In this document: positions 41,426 to 50,969 of the stretch, piece by piece
How positions within the stretch are numbered: the first letter of the stretch is position 1
How the letters are laid out: the number at the start of each line of letters is the position of its first letter
Position numbers and translations under genes: made by a program
Source: Janibacter indicus
Lineage (GTDB): Bacteria > Actinomycetota > Actinomycetes > Actinomycetales > Dermatophilaceae
Assembly (NCBI RefSeq): GCF_900176385.1
Contig: NZ_FWXN01000001.1
Location: forward strand, 124,001-188,000
Reading direction: 5' to 3'
DNA length: 64,000 bases
The notes under the pieces: generated by a model
The model's input: the letters and a program-made list of their open reading frames with translations, nothing else
The model's database searches: none
Told to the model about the DNA's origin: nothing

Positions 41426-41469
41426 ACGAAGGGGACGGTGCCGGGTCGATCCGGCACCGCCCCCTTCGT
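41426..41469. terminator. Bidirectional terminator after gatB
   Basis: ACGAAGGGG and CGGTGCCGG form a 19-base arm pairing with 41451-41469 (one mismatch), with a 6-base loop. The base of the stem is the ACGAAGGGG word and its inverse. Confidence 0.8.
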
Positions 41470-41480
41470 CATGGTGCTGG

Positions 41481-42068
41481 TCAGACCGGGCCGTACCCGG
41501 AGATCTGGCCGTACCGGGTCGTCCCGGCGAGGATCGGCTTGCCGGCGAAGCTGCCCTGCGGCCGCGCGGCGCGCCACCAGGAGTAGAAGGTCCCGTCGCC
41601 GTCGTCGGTCGGTGGCTCGGTGGCGTAGAGCGTGAAGCTGGCGTCGAAGGGCCACGACCTCGACCCGCTCGTGCCCATGAGGTAGCCCCTCTGGGTGGCC
41701 GAGTTGCCGCTCGAGCTGACCCAGCCGACCTTGTTGCCGCCCTGGTTCTTGAGGTAGATCGTCTGCCGGTGCGTGCACCGGGACGAGGCCCATCGCGGCG
41801 AGACGGTGGCGCCGCTCGGGCAGTAGAAGGATCGGATGAATCCGCTGACCTTGCCGTTGTCGGTGCGCAGCCGCACCTGGTGGCGGTTGCCCTTGATGGG
41901 CGAGCCGAACTCCACGGTCCAGGCCCCGCCGAGGACGACCTCGGACAGGGCGGCCTTGTGGTGGCTCGTCGGTGGGTACTCGGCCGGCGCGGCCTGCGCC
42001 GGTCCGGCGAGGGCCAGCCCCGCGGTCATGAGTCCGGTGGTGGCGATGGCGCTGAGCGTCCGCTGCAT
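41481..42068 (-). CDS. Secreted protein of unknown function
   Basis: This 195-residue protein has a classical signal peptide (hydrophobic to about residue 28, cut after AQA). The mature part contains GNRHQVRLRTDNGKVSGFI and a pair of cysteines (RSFYCPSG, SRCTHRQ) that may form a disulfide. I do not recognise the family. A diverged, truncated relative lies at 43147-43490, on the other side of a dehydrogenase gene. Confidence 0.75.
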   Translation of the reverse strand: MQRTLSAIATTGLMTAGLALAGPAQAAPAEYPPTSHHKAALSEVVLGGAWTVEFGSPIKGNRHQVRLRTDNGKVSGFIRSFYCPSGATVSPRWASSRCTHRQTIYLKNQGGNKVGWVSSSGNSATQRGYLMGTSGSRSWPFDASFTLYATEPPTDDGDGTFYSWWRAARPQGSFAGKPILAGTTRYGQISGYGPV

Positions 42069-42181
42069 GGCGGTGTCCTCTCGTGGTGGCGTGCTTCCCC
42101 GATGACGCACGCCTGCCTCCATGGACCCACCGTGAGAGGGGGCCGTCCATGGGTACCCGTACTCACCGGATCCGGTCCACC

Positions 42182-42187
42182 TACGAT
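42182..42187 (+). promoter_or_regulatory. Probable -10 box, dehydrogenase gene
   Basis: TACGAT ends 7 bases before ATG 42195; there is no ribosome-binding site. Confidence 0.4.
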
Positions 42188-42194
42188 GACGCGC

Positions 42195-43112
42195 ATGGTC
42201 ACCGTCTCCTTCCCCGACATCACCTGGCGCGACCAGGTCGGCCCGATCGACGGCGTGACGGCCGTCGTGTGGGACCCGCAGGAGGCTCCGCCGCAGGAGT
42301 CGGTCGACGTCTACATCGCGCCGTACATGACCAAGCCCACGGGCGTGGCCGTCGTCGCGGAGCAGCCGTCGGTGCGCCTCGTGCAGCTGCTGTCGGCCGG
42401 CTTCGACAACATGCTCCCGGTCCTGCCGGAGGGGGTCTCCCTCGCCAACGCGAAGGGGGTCCACGACGCGGCCACCGCAGAGCTGGCCCTGACCCTCGTC
42501 CTCGCCTCGCAGCGTGGGTTCGACGACTTCGCGCGCGCCCAGGCGCAGGGGGAGTGGACCTCCCGCCACGTGCGCCCGGGCCTCGCCGACAAGCGGGTAC
42601 TGCTCCTCGGCTACGGCTCCGTGGGCCGGGCGATCGTGGAGCGGCTCGTGCCCTTCGAGGTGTCGGTCACGGCCGTGGCCTCGCGGGCGCGCGCCGGCGA
42701 CGATCTCGTCGACACGGTGCACGGGGTCGACGAGCTGGCCTCTCTGGCACCGCAGCACGACATCATCGTCTCGGTGCTGCCGGGCTCCGACGCCACCCAC
42801 CACGTCTTGGGCGAGGAGCTGCTGAGCTCGCTGCCCGATGGCACGCTCGTGGTCAACGTCGGCCGTGGGCCGGCGCTCGACACCGAGGCCGCCCTGCGGC
42901 ACGCGGGCCGCCTGCGCTTCGCCCTCGACGTCACCGACCCCGAGCCGCTGCCGACCGGGCACTCCCTGTGGTCGGCACCCGGTGTCATCATCAGCCCGCA
43001 CGTCGGTGGGATGACCCACGCCTTCCGCCCCCGCGCGGTGGCGCTGCTGCGTCGCCAGCTCACCGCTCTCGCAGCGGGCGAGCCGCCGATCAACCTCGTG
43101 CACGAGGGTTGA
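42195..43112 (+). CDS. D-isomer-specific 2-hydroxyacid dehydrogenase
   Basis: This 305-residue protein has the NAD-binding motif LLLGYGSVGRAIVERL and the catalytic Arg (NVGRGPALD), Glu (DVTDPEPLP) and His (ISPHVGGMTH). It reduces a 2-oxo acid or oxidises a D-2-hydroxy acid; the substrate is not evident. ATG 42195 is preferred over ATG 42186 because the latter lies within the -10 box region. Confidence 0.9.
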   Translation: MVTVSFPDITWRDQVGPIDGVTAVVWDPQEAPPQESVDVYIAPYMTKPTGVAVVAEQPSVRLVQLLSAGFDNMLPVLPEGVSLANAKGVHDAATAELALTLVLASQRGFDDFARAQAQGEWTSRHVRPGLADKRVLLLGYGSVGRAIVERLVPFEVSVTAVASRARAGDDLVDTVHGVDELASLAPQHDIIVSVLPGSDATHHVLGEELLSSLPDGTLVVNVGRGPALDTEAALRHAGRLRFALDVTDPEPLPTGHSLWSAPGVIISPHVGGMTHAFRPRAVALLRRQLTALAAGEPPINLVHEG

Positions 43113-43146
43113 CCGGCGGCTCGGCGGCGACGCTGACGCGAATCCG

Positions 43147-43490
43147 TCAGAGGCGGCCGAAGCTATCGTCGCGGTCGGGCTGCAGCGGGGCGCCGTTGAC
43201 GTGGCCTTTGACCCAGAAGGGCTGACCACCCTCGGACATCCGGTAGATGCTGAGGTTGAGGGCCACGACCCGCGATGCGGTCGAGGTCCGGCTCTTGGCG
43301 AGCACGGGCGGGCAGTAGTAGGAGCGGATGTAGCTGCCCTTGGTCACGTAGCCGTTGACGGTGTCGAGCACCACCTGGTGTCGGTTGCCGGCGAAGCCCT
43401 CGGCCTTGCCCACCGCGACGCTCTGGCTCGAGGTGGCCCAGTCGTTGTAGCCGCCCGCCGTCGTCGAGTCCGGTTGCGCCGCACTTCAGA
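43147..43490 (-). pseudogene. Truncated relative of the secreted protein at 41481
   Basis: The open frame reads GNRHQVVLDTVNGYV and SYIRSYYCPP, matching the neighbour's GNRHQVRLRTDNGKV and IRSFYCPS. An in-frame TGA lies just before the first codon of the homologous part, and no signal peptide can be read in any frame. Use of the internal GTG at 43413 would give an 88-residue cytosolic fragment. Loss of the secretion signal suggests decay. Confidence 0.6.
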
Positions 43491-43585
43491 TCTGACCATT
43501 TCCTGACGATCCGGCTCCCGTGAGAGGTCGCCGCGCCGACCCGTCAGGGGTGGCGCGTCGGTGTGCTCCGGGCCACACTCGCTCT

Positions 43586-44107
43586 ATGACGACGTCAGCA
43601 GAGGACCGGACCCTGATCCTGCTGCGGCACGCCGACCCGGAGCCGGGCCGTGCCGGTCAGGACGACCGCGAGCGACCCCTGTCGGAGCACGGGCGCAACC
43701 AGGCCGCCGACGTCGGTCGGTGGCTGCGCGAGCAGGGGCTCGGCTGCGACGAGGTCATGTGCTCGCCCTCGCTACGCACCCGCGAGACGATGCAGGAGCT
43801 CGCCGCGGCCGGGTGCCCGGAGGCTGAGGTGCAGATCGAGCACCGGCTCTACAACGCCGACGCCGACGACGTGCTCTCGGTGATCCGGGGCTCGACCAAC
43901 GACGCGAGCATCCTGCTCGTCGTCGGTCATGCGCCGGGGCTGCCGGCTGCGGCCAGTCTGCTCGCCGACGGTGAGGGCAGCGAGGAGGCGCACGAGCGAC
44001 TGAGCGGCGGGTTCCCGCCGGCCGCTGCGGCCGTGCTGCGCTTCTCGGGGCACTGGGACGACCTCGACTTCGGGGCCGCGGCGCTCGACGACTTCCGCAC
44101 ACCCTGA
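43586..44107 (+). CDS. sixA: Phosphohistidine phosphatase SixA-like
   Basis: This 173-residue histidine phosphatase has ILLRHADPEPGRAG (catalytic RHA) and LLVVGHAPGL (second His). SixA removes phosphate from phosphohistidine in E. coli; actinobacterial targets are unknown. ATG 43586 lies 6 bases after CACACT, a plausible -10 for a leaderless start. Confidence 0.85.
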   Translation: MTTSAEDRTLILLRHADPEPGRAGQDDRERPLSEHGRNQAADVGRWLREQGLGCDEVMCSPSLRTRETMQELAAAGCPEAEVQIEHRLYNADADDVLSVIRGSTNDASILLVVGHAPGLPAAASLLADGEGSEEAHERLSGGFPPAAAAVLRFSGHWDDLDFGAAALDDFRTP

Positions 44108-44199
44108 GTGGGGAGAGCTCCCCTTCCCAGGTGAGGACCGATGCGCAAGACTGCCCTCGGCGACCACAGGGGACGCCACCTCACCAGGGGAGAAGACAC

Positions 44200-44649
44200 A
44201 TGAAGACAGTGCTCCGTCGCGCTGCAGTCATCGGCGCCACGACGATGACCGCGGCCACGCTTGCCGTGCCTGCCGCCCAGGCAGCGCCGACCGCTGACAG
44301 CTCGGCCTCGGCCCGCACCTACTACGGTGCGATCGCCCTCAACAGCCGCACGCTCGCCGTCGGCACCTCGGTCAATGCCAAGACCGCCACCAGCGCCAAG
44401 AGCGCGGCGCTGACCCGCTGCAAGAAGTACAGCTACTCGTCCTACTGCCGCAACGTCGTGTGGGTGAGCAATGGCTGCGCCGCCGTCGCCGTCAAGTACG
44501 ACAGCAAGGGCCGCCCGGTCCGCTACGCCAGCGCCTACGGCAAGTACAAGTGGCCCACGGTCCGCCTGGCCAAGAAGCGCGCCATGGGCAGCTCGACCGC
44601 CGGCACGGTCAAGACCCGCGCCTACGTCTGCACCACGCGCTACTACTGA
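44200..44649 (+). CDS. Secreted DUF4189-like protein
   Basis: This 149-residue protein has a signal peptide (hydrophobic to about residue 27, cut after AQA). The mature domain has YYGAIALNSRTLAVGTSVNA, cysteines in RCKKY, YCRN, GCAAVAV and YVCTT, and is strongly basic with many Tyr and Lys. GGGGAGAAG precedes the ATG. The molecular function of DUF4189 is unknown. A strong hairpin follows. Confidence 0.75.
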   Translation: MKTVLRRAAVIGATTMTAATLAVPAAQAAPTADSSASARTYYGAIALNSRTLAVGTSVNAKTATSAKSAALTRCKKYSYSSYCRNVVWVSNGCAAVAVKYDSKGRPVRYASAYGKYKWPTVRLAKKRAMGSSTAGTVKTRAYVCTTRYY

Positions 44650-44669
44650 CAGACCGCGCTCCGCACGCA

Positions 44670-44698
44670 GGGCCGTCCCGACACCGTCGGGGCGGCCC
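44670..44698. terminator. Bidirectional terminator, DUF4189 gene/sigma factor gene
   Basis: A 13-bp stem, GGGCCGTCCCGAC with its complement (one G-T pair), and a 3-base loop. Confidence 0.75.
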
Positions 44699-44713
44699 CG
44701 CGCCGTACCCGGG

Positions 44714-45586
44714 TCACCTGGTGAGCACGGTCTCCTGATCCACGGCGAGCAGCTTGTGCGGGTTGCGCACAATGTAGGCCGCGGTGACCCGACCCTGCGT
44801 CACGGCAAAGGTGACGATCGCCTCGAGCGCGCCGTCGAGCTCCAGGCGAAGGGCGGGGGCGCCGTTGACGAGGACCGGCGCACCCCGTGTGGCCGCCACA
44901 TAGACGCCGGTGAGGAAGCGCAGGACCTTGTCCACGCCGACGATGGGGCGCAGGGCGGCCTGCTTGACGCCGCCGCCGTCGGTGAGCAGCACGACCTCGG
45001 GGTCGAGCACGTCGACGAGCAGTTGCAGGTCGTCGCCGGCGACCGCCGCGAGGAAGCGCTCGACCACTGCCTGCTGCTCGGCGACCGTGACCTCCCGGCG
45101 CGGTCGACGGGCCGCGACGTGCTCGCGCGCCCGGTGCGCGATCTGCCGCACGGCCGCAGGGCTGCGAGCGGTCGCCTCGGCGATCTCGTCGTAGGGCAGC
45201 TCGAAGACCTCGCGCAGGACGAAGACCGCCCGCTCCGTCGGGCCGAGGGTCTCGAGGACGAGGAGCATCGCCGTCGAGACGCTCTCGGCCAGCTCGACGT
45301 CTTCGGCGACGTCGGGGGTGGTGAGCAGCGGCTCGGGCAGCCACGGGCCGACGTAGTCCTCGCGACGTCGGCTGTGCGCCCGCAGGGCGTTGAGCGACAG
45401 GCGCGTGGTGATCCGCACGAGGTAGGCGCGGGGGTCGTGCACCGTGTCGGTCACGCGGGACCAGCGCAGCCAGACCTCCTGAAGCACGTCCTCGGCGTCG
45501 GCGGCTGACCCGAGCATCTCGTAGGCGACGGTGAAGAGCAGGTTGCGGTGGGTCACCCACGCGTCGGTGCCGGGGTGGAGGCTCAC
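44714..45586 (-). CDS. ECF41-type RNA polymerase sigma factor (SigJ-like)
   Basis: This 290-residue protein has sigma region 2 (LGSAADAEDVLQEVWLRW), region 4 (FELPYDEIAEATARSPAAVR), and a C-terminal SnoaL-like extension (about residues 175-290). That extension is typical of the ECF41 group, where it regulates the sigma factor in place of an anti-sigma protein. The GTG lies 4 bases after the stop of a carboxymuconolactone-decarboxylase-like gene, its usual partner. Confidence 0.9.
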   Translation of the reverse strand: MSLHPGTDAWVTHRNLLFTVAYEMLGSAADAEDVLQEVWLRWSRVTDTVHDPRAYLVRITTRLSLNALRAHSRRREDYVGPWLPEPLLTTPDVAEDVELAESVSTAMLLVLETLGPTERAVFVLREVFELPYDEIAEATARSPAAVRQIAHRAREHVAARRPRREVTVAEQQAVVERFLAAVAGDDLQLLVDVLDPEVVLLTDGGGVKQAALRPIVGVDKVLRFLTGVYVAATRGAPVLVNGAPALRLELDGALEAIVTFAVTQGRVTAAYIVRNPHKLLAVDQETVLTR

Positions 45587-45590
45587 CCGG

Positions 45591-46175
45591 TCACCGTCCC
45601 ATGTCCGTGCCCGTGCCGGCGAGGGGCAGCTCGCACACGTCGGAGTAGCCCTGGCTGGCCAGGCCGGCGGCGCAGTTGAAGCGGGAGCGTTCGTTCTCCA
45701 CCGCGATGATCATCGTCAGCTCGACGAGCGCAGGGGTGCCGAGCTGCTCGCGCAGGCTCGTCGACATCTCGTCGGTGACCGTCGGCGGGGTGGCGGTCAT
45801 CGCCTCGGCGTAGCCCATGACCTCGCGCTCCAGGGGTGAGAAGACGTCGGACTGGCGCCAGCGCGGCACCTCCCGGACCTTGTCGAGGTTGAGACCGTCC
45901 TCGTGGGCGACGTAGTAGCCGAAGTCCAGGCACCACGAGCAGCCGATGACCGCGGCGGAGGCCATGACGGCGTAGGACTTCAGGTGCGGGTCGAGGGCGT
46001 CCCAGCCGGCGACCTTGCGCTCGAAGCCGAAGACGCTCCACGCCACCTTGCGGTCGTGGGCCAGGACGTAGGCGTTGTCGGGCACCTCGCCGTAGAGGCG
46101 TCGGCAGATCGCGACGACGAGACGGCCGAAGGGGGAGGACATGTCGTTGCGAGGGATGCGGAAGGTGCTGGGCAC
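45591..46175 (-). CDS. Carboxymuconolactone decarboxylase-like protein (ECF41 partner)
   Basis: This 194-residue AhpD-fold protein has the redox motif AVIGCSWCLDFG and the downstream proton-relay His (YYVAHEDGL). I chose GTG 46175 because AGGAG lies 7 bases upstream and it gives the family start STFRIPRND. ECF41 sigma factors typically control exactly such a gene, so an oxidative or quinone-type signal is possible. Confidence 0.85.
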   Translation of the reverse strand: MPSTFRIPRNDMSSPFGRLVVAICRRLYGEVPDNAYVLAHDRKVAWSVFGFERKVAGWDALDPHLKSYAVMASAAVIGCSWCLDFGYYVAHEDGLNLDKVREVPRWRQSDVFSPLEREVMGYAEAMTATPPTVTDEMSTSLREQLGTPALVELTMIIAVENERSRFNCAAGLASQGYSDVCELPLAGTGTDMGR

Positions 46176-46270
46176 GGTGGTCTCCTGGGTCCGTCGGCCC
46201 CGGGTCGGGCCGCTCACCATGGAGACACCGCTCGCTCTGCGGGTGTGACAGGCGGTCGGTGAGCGCCCAG

Positions 46271-46360
46271 TCACAGGGGCAGCGTCAGATGACGGAAGGT
46301 CGAGACGACCTCCATCCCCAGGTGCTCGTAGAGACCCAGTGCGCCGGTGCTCATGCGAGC
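46271..46360 (-). pseudogene. C-terminal remnant of a GNAT acetyltransferase
   Basis: The reading MSTGALGLYEHLGMEVV to LTLPL-stop matches the last beta-alpha-beta element of GNAT proteins. Everything upstream is lost. The break is close to the word GGGCGAAGGGAAG. Confidence 0.55.
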
Positions 46361-46487
46361 CCAGCGTCTTCCCTTCGCCCTCGTGTCGTCACCCGAGTTG
46401 TCGTGGGTACCGCTCCCCATGGCGCGTCCGGCGACGCAGCGGCAGGATCGGATCAGACCGGAAACCGCCACGTACACAAGGGGAACC

Positions 46488-46871
46488 GTGAGCCAGCAGA
46501 CCAGCACGACCGACGGTGGGACGCCCACCCAGCCCACGACGAACCACCCCAAGGCGCTGCCGAAGCCCTTCTGGGTCGGACTGGCCTTCGCGCTCGCCGC
46601 ATTCGTGGTCCACCTGTCGTCCACGCGCACGAGCAGGGTCAATGGCGTCGTCGTCGAGTGTTCCTACATGGACTACTTCGCGCTCCTCGCGGCCGTGGCC
46701 GTCGCCGCGTGCGCGGTGGCCGTCGCCAAGACGGCCTTCGCGCGCCACAACCCGTGGTCGAAGATTGCCCGCCCGACGCGCGGTCTGCTCTTCGGCGCCA
46801 GCGCGGTGCTCCTCGTCTTCGCGGTCGTCCACGTGCTCCGGGGGCTGGGGATGCTCGGCGGTCCCTGCTGA
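46488..46871 (+). CDS. Small membrane protein, three helices
   Basis: This 127-residue protein has helices at about 27-45, 65-86 and 98-120 and a Thr/Gln-rich N-terminus. The GTG follows AAGGGG by 4 bases. I do not recognise the family. It lies just before the ilvB control region and ends about 25 bases from its operator. Confidence 0.65.
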   Translation: MSQQTSTTDGGTPTQPTTNHPKALPKPFWVGLAFALAAFVVHLSSTRTSRVNGVVVECSYMDYFALLAAVAVAACAVAVAKTAFARHNPWSKIARPTRGLLFGASAVLLVFAVVHVLRGLGMLGGPC

Positions 46872-46895
46872 GCCGCCGCCCGGCTCCCGACGGCC

Positions 46896-46915
46896 GCGTC
46901 CCACATCGTGGGCGC
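46896..46915. promoter_or_regulatory. Branched-chain operator upstream of ilvB
   Basis: GTCCCAC-ATC-GTGGGCG shares the centre-spaced arms of the perfect palindrome before ilvE. It ends 14 bases before the -35 box, so an activator or an upstream repressor is possible. Confidence 0.6.
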
Positions 46916-46929
46916 GGTTGTCTCATTCA

Positions 46930-46958
46930 TTGACACGCTCGCTGCCGCGGGAGAGAGT
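46930..46958 (+). promoter_or_regulatory. ilvB promoter
   Basis: TTGACA (46930-46935), a 17-base spacer, then GAGAGT (46953-46958). The transcript should start on or next to the ATG of the leader peptide at 46966. Confidence 0.55.
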
Positions 46959-46965
46959 TGTCCGC

Positions 46966-47004
46966 ATGGCCCTCCTCCTCGTACTTCCCCGGCGCGCTGC
47001 CTGA
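46966..47004 (+). CDS. ilvB leader peptide (attenuator)
   Basis: Twelve codons read MALLLVLPRRAA: four of the first six after Ala are Leu or Val (CTC CTC CTC GTA CTT). It begins at the predicted transcript start. Stalling of a ribosome at the Leu/Val codons would leave 46991-47000 free to pair with 47026-47036 (GCGCGCTGC with GCAGCGCGC). That pairing blocks the terminator that starts at 47034. Finishing translation covers 46991-47000 and lets the terminator form. Confidence 0.8.
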   Translation: MALLLVLPRRAA

Positions 47005-47033
47005 GCGACGACCCGTTCGTCGACGCAGCGCGC

Positions 47034-47069
47034 GCCCTTCACGTCCGGACCAGGACTGAAGGGCTTTTT
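47034..47069 (+). terminator. ilvB attenuator terminator
   Basis: GCCCTTCA with TGAAGGGC, plus a GTCC/GGAC extension (one bulge), a 6-base loop, then five Ts. It is the only classic intrinsic terminator with a T-run I see besides that before cimA. Confidence 0.85.
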
Positions 47070-47101
47070 CATGCCGGGAGAAGATGTGAGGAGCAGGACG
47101 G

Positions 47102-49000
47102 ATGGCACGGCAAACCGAAGGACACACGGTGACTGACACGACCAGCAGCGCCCCGACCCCGGCAGCGCTGGCGCGCCGGGCGGAGGCCCGACCGACCCCA
47201 GAGCAGGTGACCGGAGCGCAGAGCCTCGTCCTCTCGCTCGAGAGCGTCGGTGCCGAGGTCGTCTTCGGGATCCCCGGTGGCGCGATCCTGCCCGCCTACG
47301 ACCCGCTGATGGACTCGGTCAAGGTGCGTCACATCCTCGTGCGGCACGAGCAGGGCGCCGGTCACGCCGCCGAGGGCTATGCCTCCGCGACCGGCAAGGT
47401 CGGCGTGTGCATGGCGACCTCCGGGCCGGGCGCCACCAACCTCGTCACGGCCATCGCCGACGCCCACATGGACTCGGTCCCGATCGTCGCGATCACCGGG
47501 CAGGTCGCCTCGAGCTCGATCGGGACCGACGCCTTCCAGGAGGCGGACATCCGCGGCATCACCATGCCGATCACCAAGCACAACTACCTCGTGACCGACG
47601 CCGCGGAGATCCCGCGGGTCATCGCCGAGGCCTTCCACATCGCGAGCACCGGCCGACCCGGCCCCGTCCTCGTCGACATCTCCAAGGACGCGCTGCAGGC
47701 CACCACCACCTTCGCGTGGCCGCCGCAGATCGCCCTGCCGGGCTACCACCCGGTGACGCGTCCGCACGCAAAGCAGATCCGTGAGGCCGTGCGCCTCATG
47801 GCCGGCAGCCGTCAGCCGGTCCTCTACGTCGGCGGCGGCGTCATCCGCGCCGGCGCCGCGGAGGAGCTGCGACGGCTTGCCGAGCTGACCGGCATCCCGG
47901 TCGTCACGACGCTCATGGCCCGCGGTGCCTTCCCCGACGGGCACCCGCTGCACCTGGGCATGCCCGGCATGCACGGCTCCGTCGCCGCGGTCACCGGTCT
48001 GCAGCGCAGCGACCTGCTCATCGCCCTCGGCGCCCGCTTCGACGATCGCGTCACCGGCCAGCTGTCGTCCTTCGCCCCCGGGGCCAAGGTCATCCACGCC
48101 GACATCGACCCGGCCGAGATCTCCAAGAACCGCGTGGCCGACGTGCCGATCGTCGGTGACGCCAAGGCGATCATCGGCGAGCTCATCGCCGCGATCGAGG
48201 CGGGCGAAGGGGAGGCCGCCAGCATCGGCCCCGACCTCTACCGCGACTGGTCGGCGACGACGACGCGGTGGTCGCAGGACTACCCGGTCGGGTACACCTC
48301 GCACGGCGAGGGTGCCCTCATGCCCCAGCAGGTCATCGAGCGGCTCGGCGCGATCGCCGGCCCCGAGGCGATCTACGCCGCCGGCGTCGGCCAGCACCAG
48401 ATGTGGGCGGCGCAGTTCATCGGCTACGAGCGCCCCAATGCCTGGCTCAACTCCGGCGGCGCCGGCACGATGGGCTACTCCGTGCCGGCCGCCATGGGAG
48501 CCAAGGTCGGCGAGCCCGACAGGGTCGTGTGGGCCATCGACGGCGACGGGTGCTTCCAGATGACCAACCAGGAGCTCGCGACCTGCGTCATCAACGACAT
48601 CCCGATCAAGGTCGCGGTCATCAACAACTCCAGCCTGGGCATGGTCCGGCAGTGGCAGTCGCTCTTCTACAACGAGCGCTACTCCAACACCGACCTGCAC
48701 ACCTCGGTCGGCAGCCGGATCCCCGACTTCGTCAAGCTCGCCGACGCCTACGGGTGCGTCGGGCTGCGCTGCGAGCGTCCCGAGGACCTCGACGCGACGA
48801 TCGAGCAGGCGATGGCGATCAACGACCGCCCCGTGATCATCGACTTCGTCGTCGAGCGCGACGCCATGGTGTGGCCGATGGTCCCCGCCGGCGTGAGCAA
48901 CGACGCCATCCAGATCGCCCGCGACGCCGCCCCCGAGTGGGACCGCGAGGAGTCCGAGGCGATCGAGCAGTCCACCGACGCCGACCACGACGGCAAGTGA
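47102..49000 (+). CDS. ilvB: Acetolactate synthase, large (catalytic) subunit
   Basis: This 632-residue ThDP enzyme joins pyruvate with pyruvate or 2-oxobutanoate, the first common step to Val/Leu and Ile. It has [15 protein letters not shown] with [13 protein letters not shown] (catalytic Glu), the central FAD-binding domain, and the ThDP motif [17 protein letters not shown]. The ATG follows GAGGAG by 8 bases; GTG 47129 is a weaker alternative. It is controlled by the attenuator and operator upstream and followed closely by ilvN. Confidence 0.97.
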   Translation: MARQTEGHTVTDTTSSAPTPAALARRAEARPTPEQVTGAQSLVLSLESVGAEVVFGIPGGAILPAYDPLMDSVKVRHILVRHEQGAGHAAEGYASATGKVGVCMATSGPGATNLVTAIADAHMDSVPIVAITGQVASSSIGTDAFQEADIRGITMPITKHNYLVTDAAEIPRVIAEAFHIASTGRPGPVLVDISKDALQATTTFAWPPQIALPGYHPVTRPHAKQIREAVRLMAGSRQPVLYVGGGVIRAGAAEELRRLAELTGIPVVTTLMARGAFPDGHPLHLGMPGMHGSVAAVTGLQRSDLLIALGARFDDRVTGQLSSFAPGAKVIHADIDPAEISKNRVADVPIVGDAKAIIGELIAAIEAGEGEAASIGPDLYRDWSATTTRWSQDYPVGYTSHGEGALMPQQVIERLGAIAGPEAIYAAGVGQHQMWAAQFIGYERPNAWLNSGGAGTMGYSVPAAMGAKVGEPDRVVWAIDGDGCFQMTNQELATCVINDIPIKVAVINNSSLGMVRQWQSLFYNERYSNTDLHTSVGSRIPDFVKLADAYGCVGLRCERPEDLDATIEQAMAINDRPVIIDFVVERDAMVWPMVPAGVSNDAIQIARDAAPEWDREESEAIEQSTDADHDGK

Positions 49001-49012
49001 GGTAGCGCCACC

Positions 49013-49522
49013 GTGAGCACCAAGCACACCCTGTCCGTCCTCGTCGAGAACAAGCCCGGCGTCCTCGCCCGGATCTCGGCGCTCTTCTCCCGGCGCGGGT
49101 TCAACATCGACTCGCTGGCCGTCGGCCCGACCGAGCACGACGAGATCTCGCGGATGACCGTCGTCGTCGACGTCGAGGACCTGCCGCTGGAGCAGGTGAC
49201 CAAGCAGCTCAACAAGCTCGTCGAGGTGCTCAAGGTCGTCGAGCTCGACCCGCTCGCGTCGGTGACCAGCCAGATCGTCCTGGTCAAGGTCCGCGCCGAG
49301 GCGAGCAACCGCAGCGGCATCCTCGAGACCGCGCAGATGTTCAAGGCCAAGATCGTCGACACGACGACCGACGCGATGACCCTGCAGGTCTACGGCAACT
49401 CCGACAAGATCGCCGCGATGCTCGAGATCCTCGAGCCCTACGGCATCAAGGAGCTCGTCCAGTCCGGCGTCGTGGCCATCGGCCGCGGCCCCCGCTCCAT
49501 CACCGACCGCTCCCGACACTGA
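49013..49522 (+). CDS. ilvN: Acetolactate synthase, small (regulatory) subunit
   Basis: This 169-residue protein has an N-terminal ACT domain (HTLSVLVENKPGVLARISAL) and the C-terminal ALS_ss domain. It confers valine feedback inhibition on IlvB. GTG start 12 bases after the ilvB stop. Confidence 0.96.
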   Translation: MSTKHTLSVLVENKPGVLARISALFSRRGFNIDSLAVGPTEHDEISRMTVVVDVEDLPLEQVTKQLNKLVEVLKVVELDPLASVTSQIVLVKVRAEASNRSGILETAQMFKAKIVDTTTDAMTLQVYGNSDKIAAMLEILEPYGIKELVQSGVVAIGRGPRSITDRSRH

Positions 49523-49562
49523 CCCCCCCTTCGTCCCCGTCCGAGGAGACGGGAGACGATGA

Positions 49563-50636
<1,074 letters not shown>

Positions 50637-50683
50637 TCCACCACCTGACCCCCGACGCGGTCACCCCGCGGACGGTCCCCGAC

Positions 50684-50719
50684 GGGGGCGCCCACCGGCT
50701 CACCAGCCGGGGCGCCCCC
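50684..50719 (+). terminator. ilvC terminator
   Basis: GGGGGCGCC and CCGGCT pair with AGCCGG and GGCGCCCCC, with a 4-base loop. The sequence CCCCCTTCGTCG continues after the stem. Confidence 0.75.
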
Positions 50720-50735
50720 TTCGTCGTGCCCCGGC

Positions 50736-50938
50736 CCTGCTCCAGGAGGCGGGTCACCGGGCCCACGTGGTGGGTCAGGTCCGGCAGCGCGATGACCGCA
50801 GGGGGCGATGGTGGTGACTACGCCCCTGCTCCACGAGGCGGGTCACCGTGACCCGCGTGGTGGAGCAGGGCCGTAGTGCGCGGGAGGCCCCGCCGTCGGC
50901 GGCCCCGGCGGTGCTGACCCGTGTGGTGGAGCAGGACC
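50736..50938. repeat. Cluster of three related palindromic units after ilvC
   Basis: Units at 50736-50779, 50825-50869 and 50913-50938 share CCTGCTCCA, GGCGGGTCACC and CGTGGTGGAGCAGG. The middle unit is a 45-base near-palindrome; the third is a right half only. They are unrelated to the CGAAGGG family. The 330-base gap between ilvC and the ABC exporter holds nothing else I can support. Confidence 0.7.
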
Positions 50939-50969
50939 GCCGTGCGTGGACCGGGCTTCGCGAGGTCGG

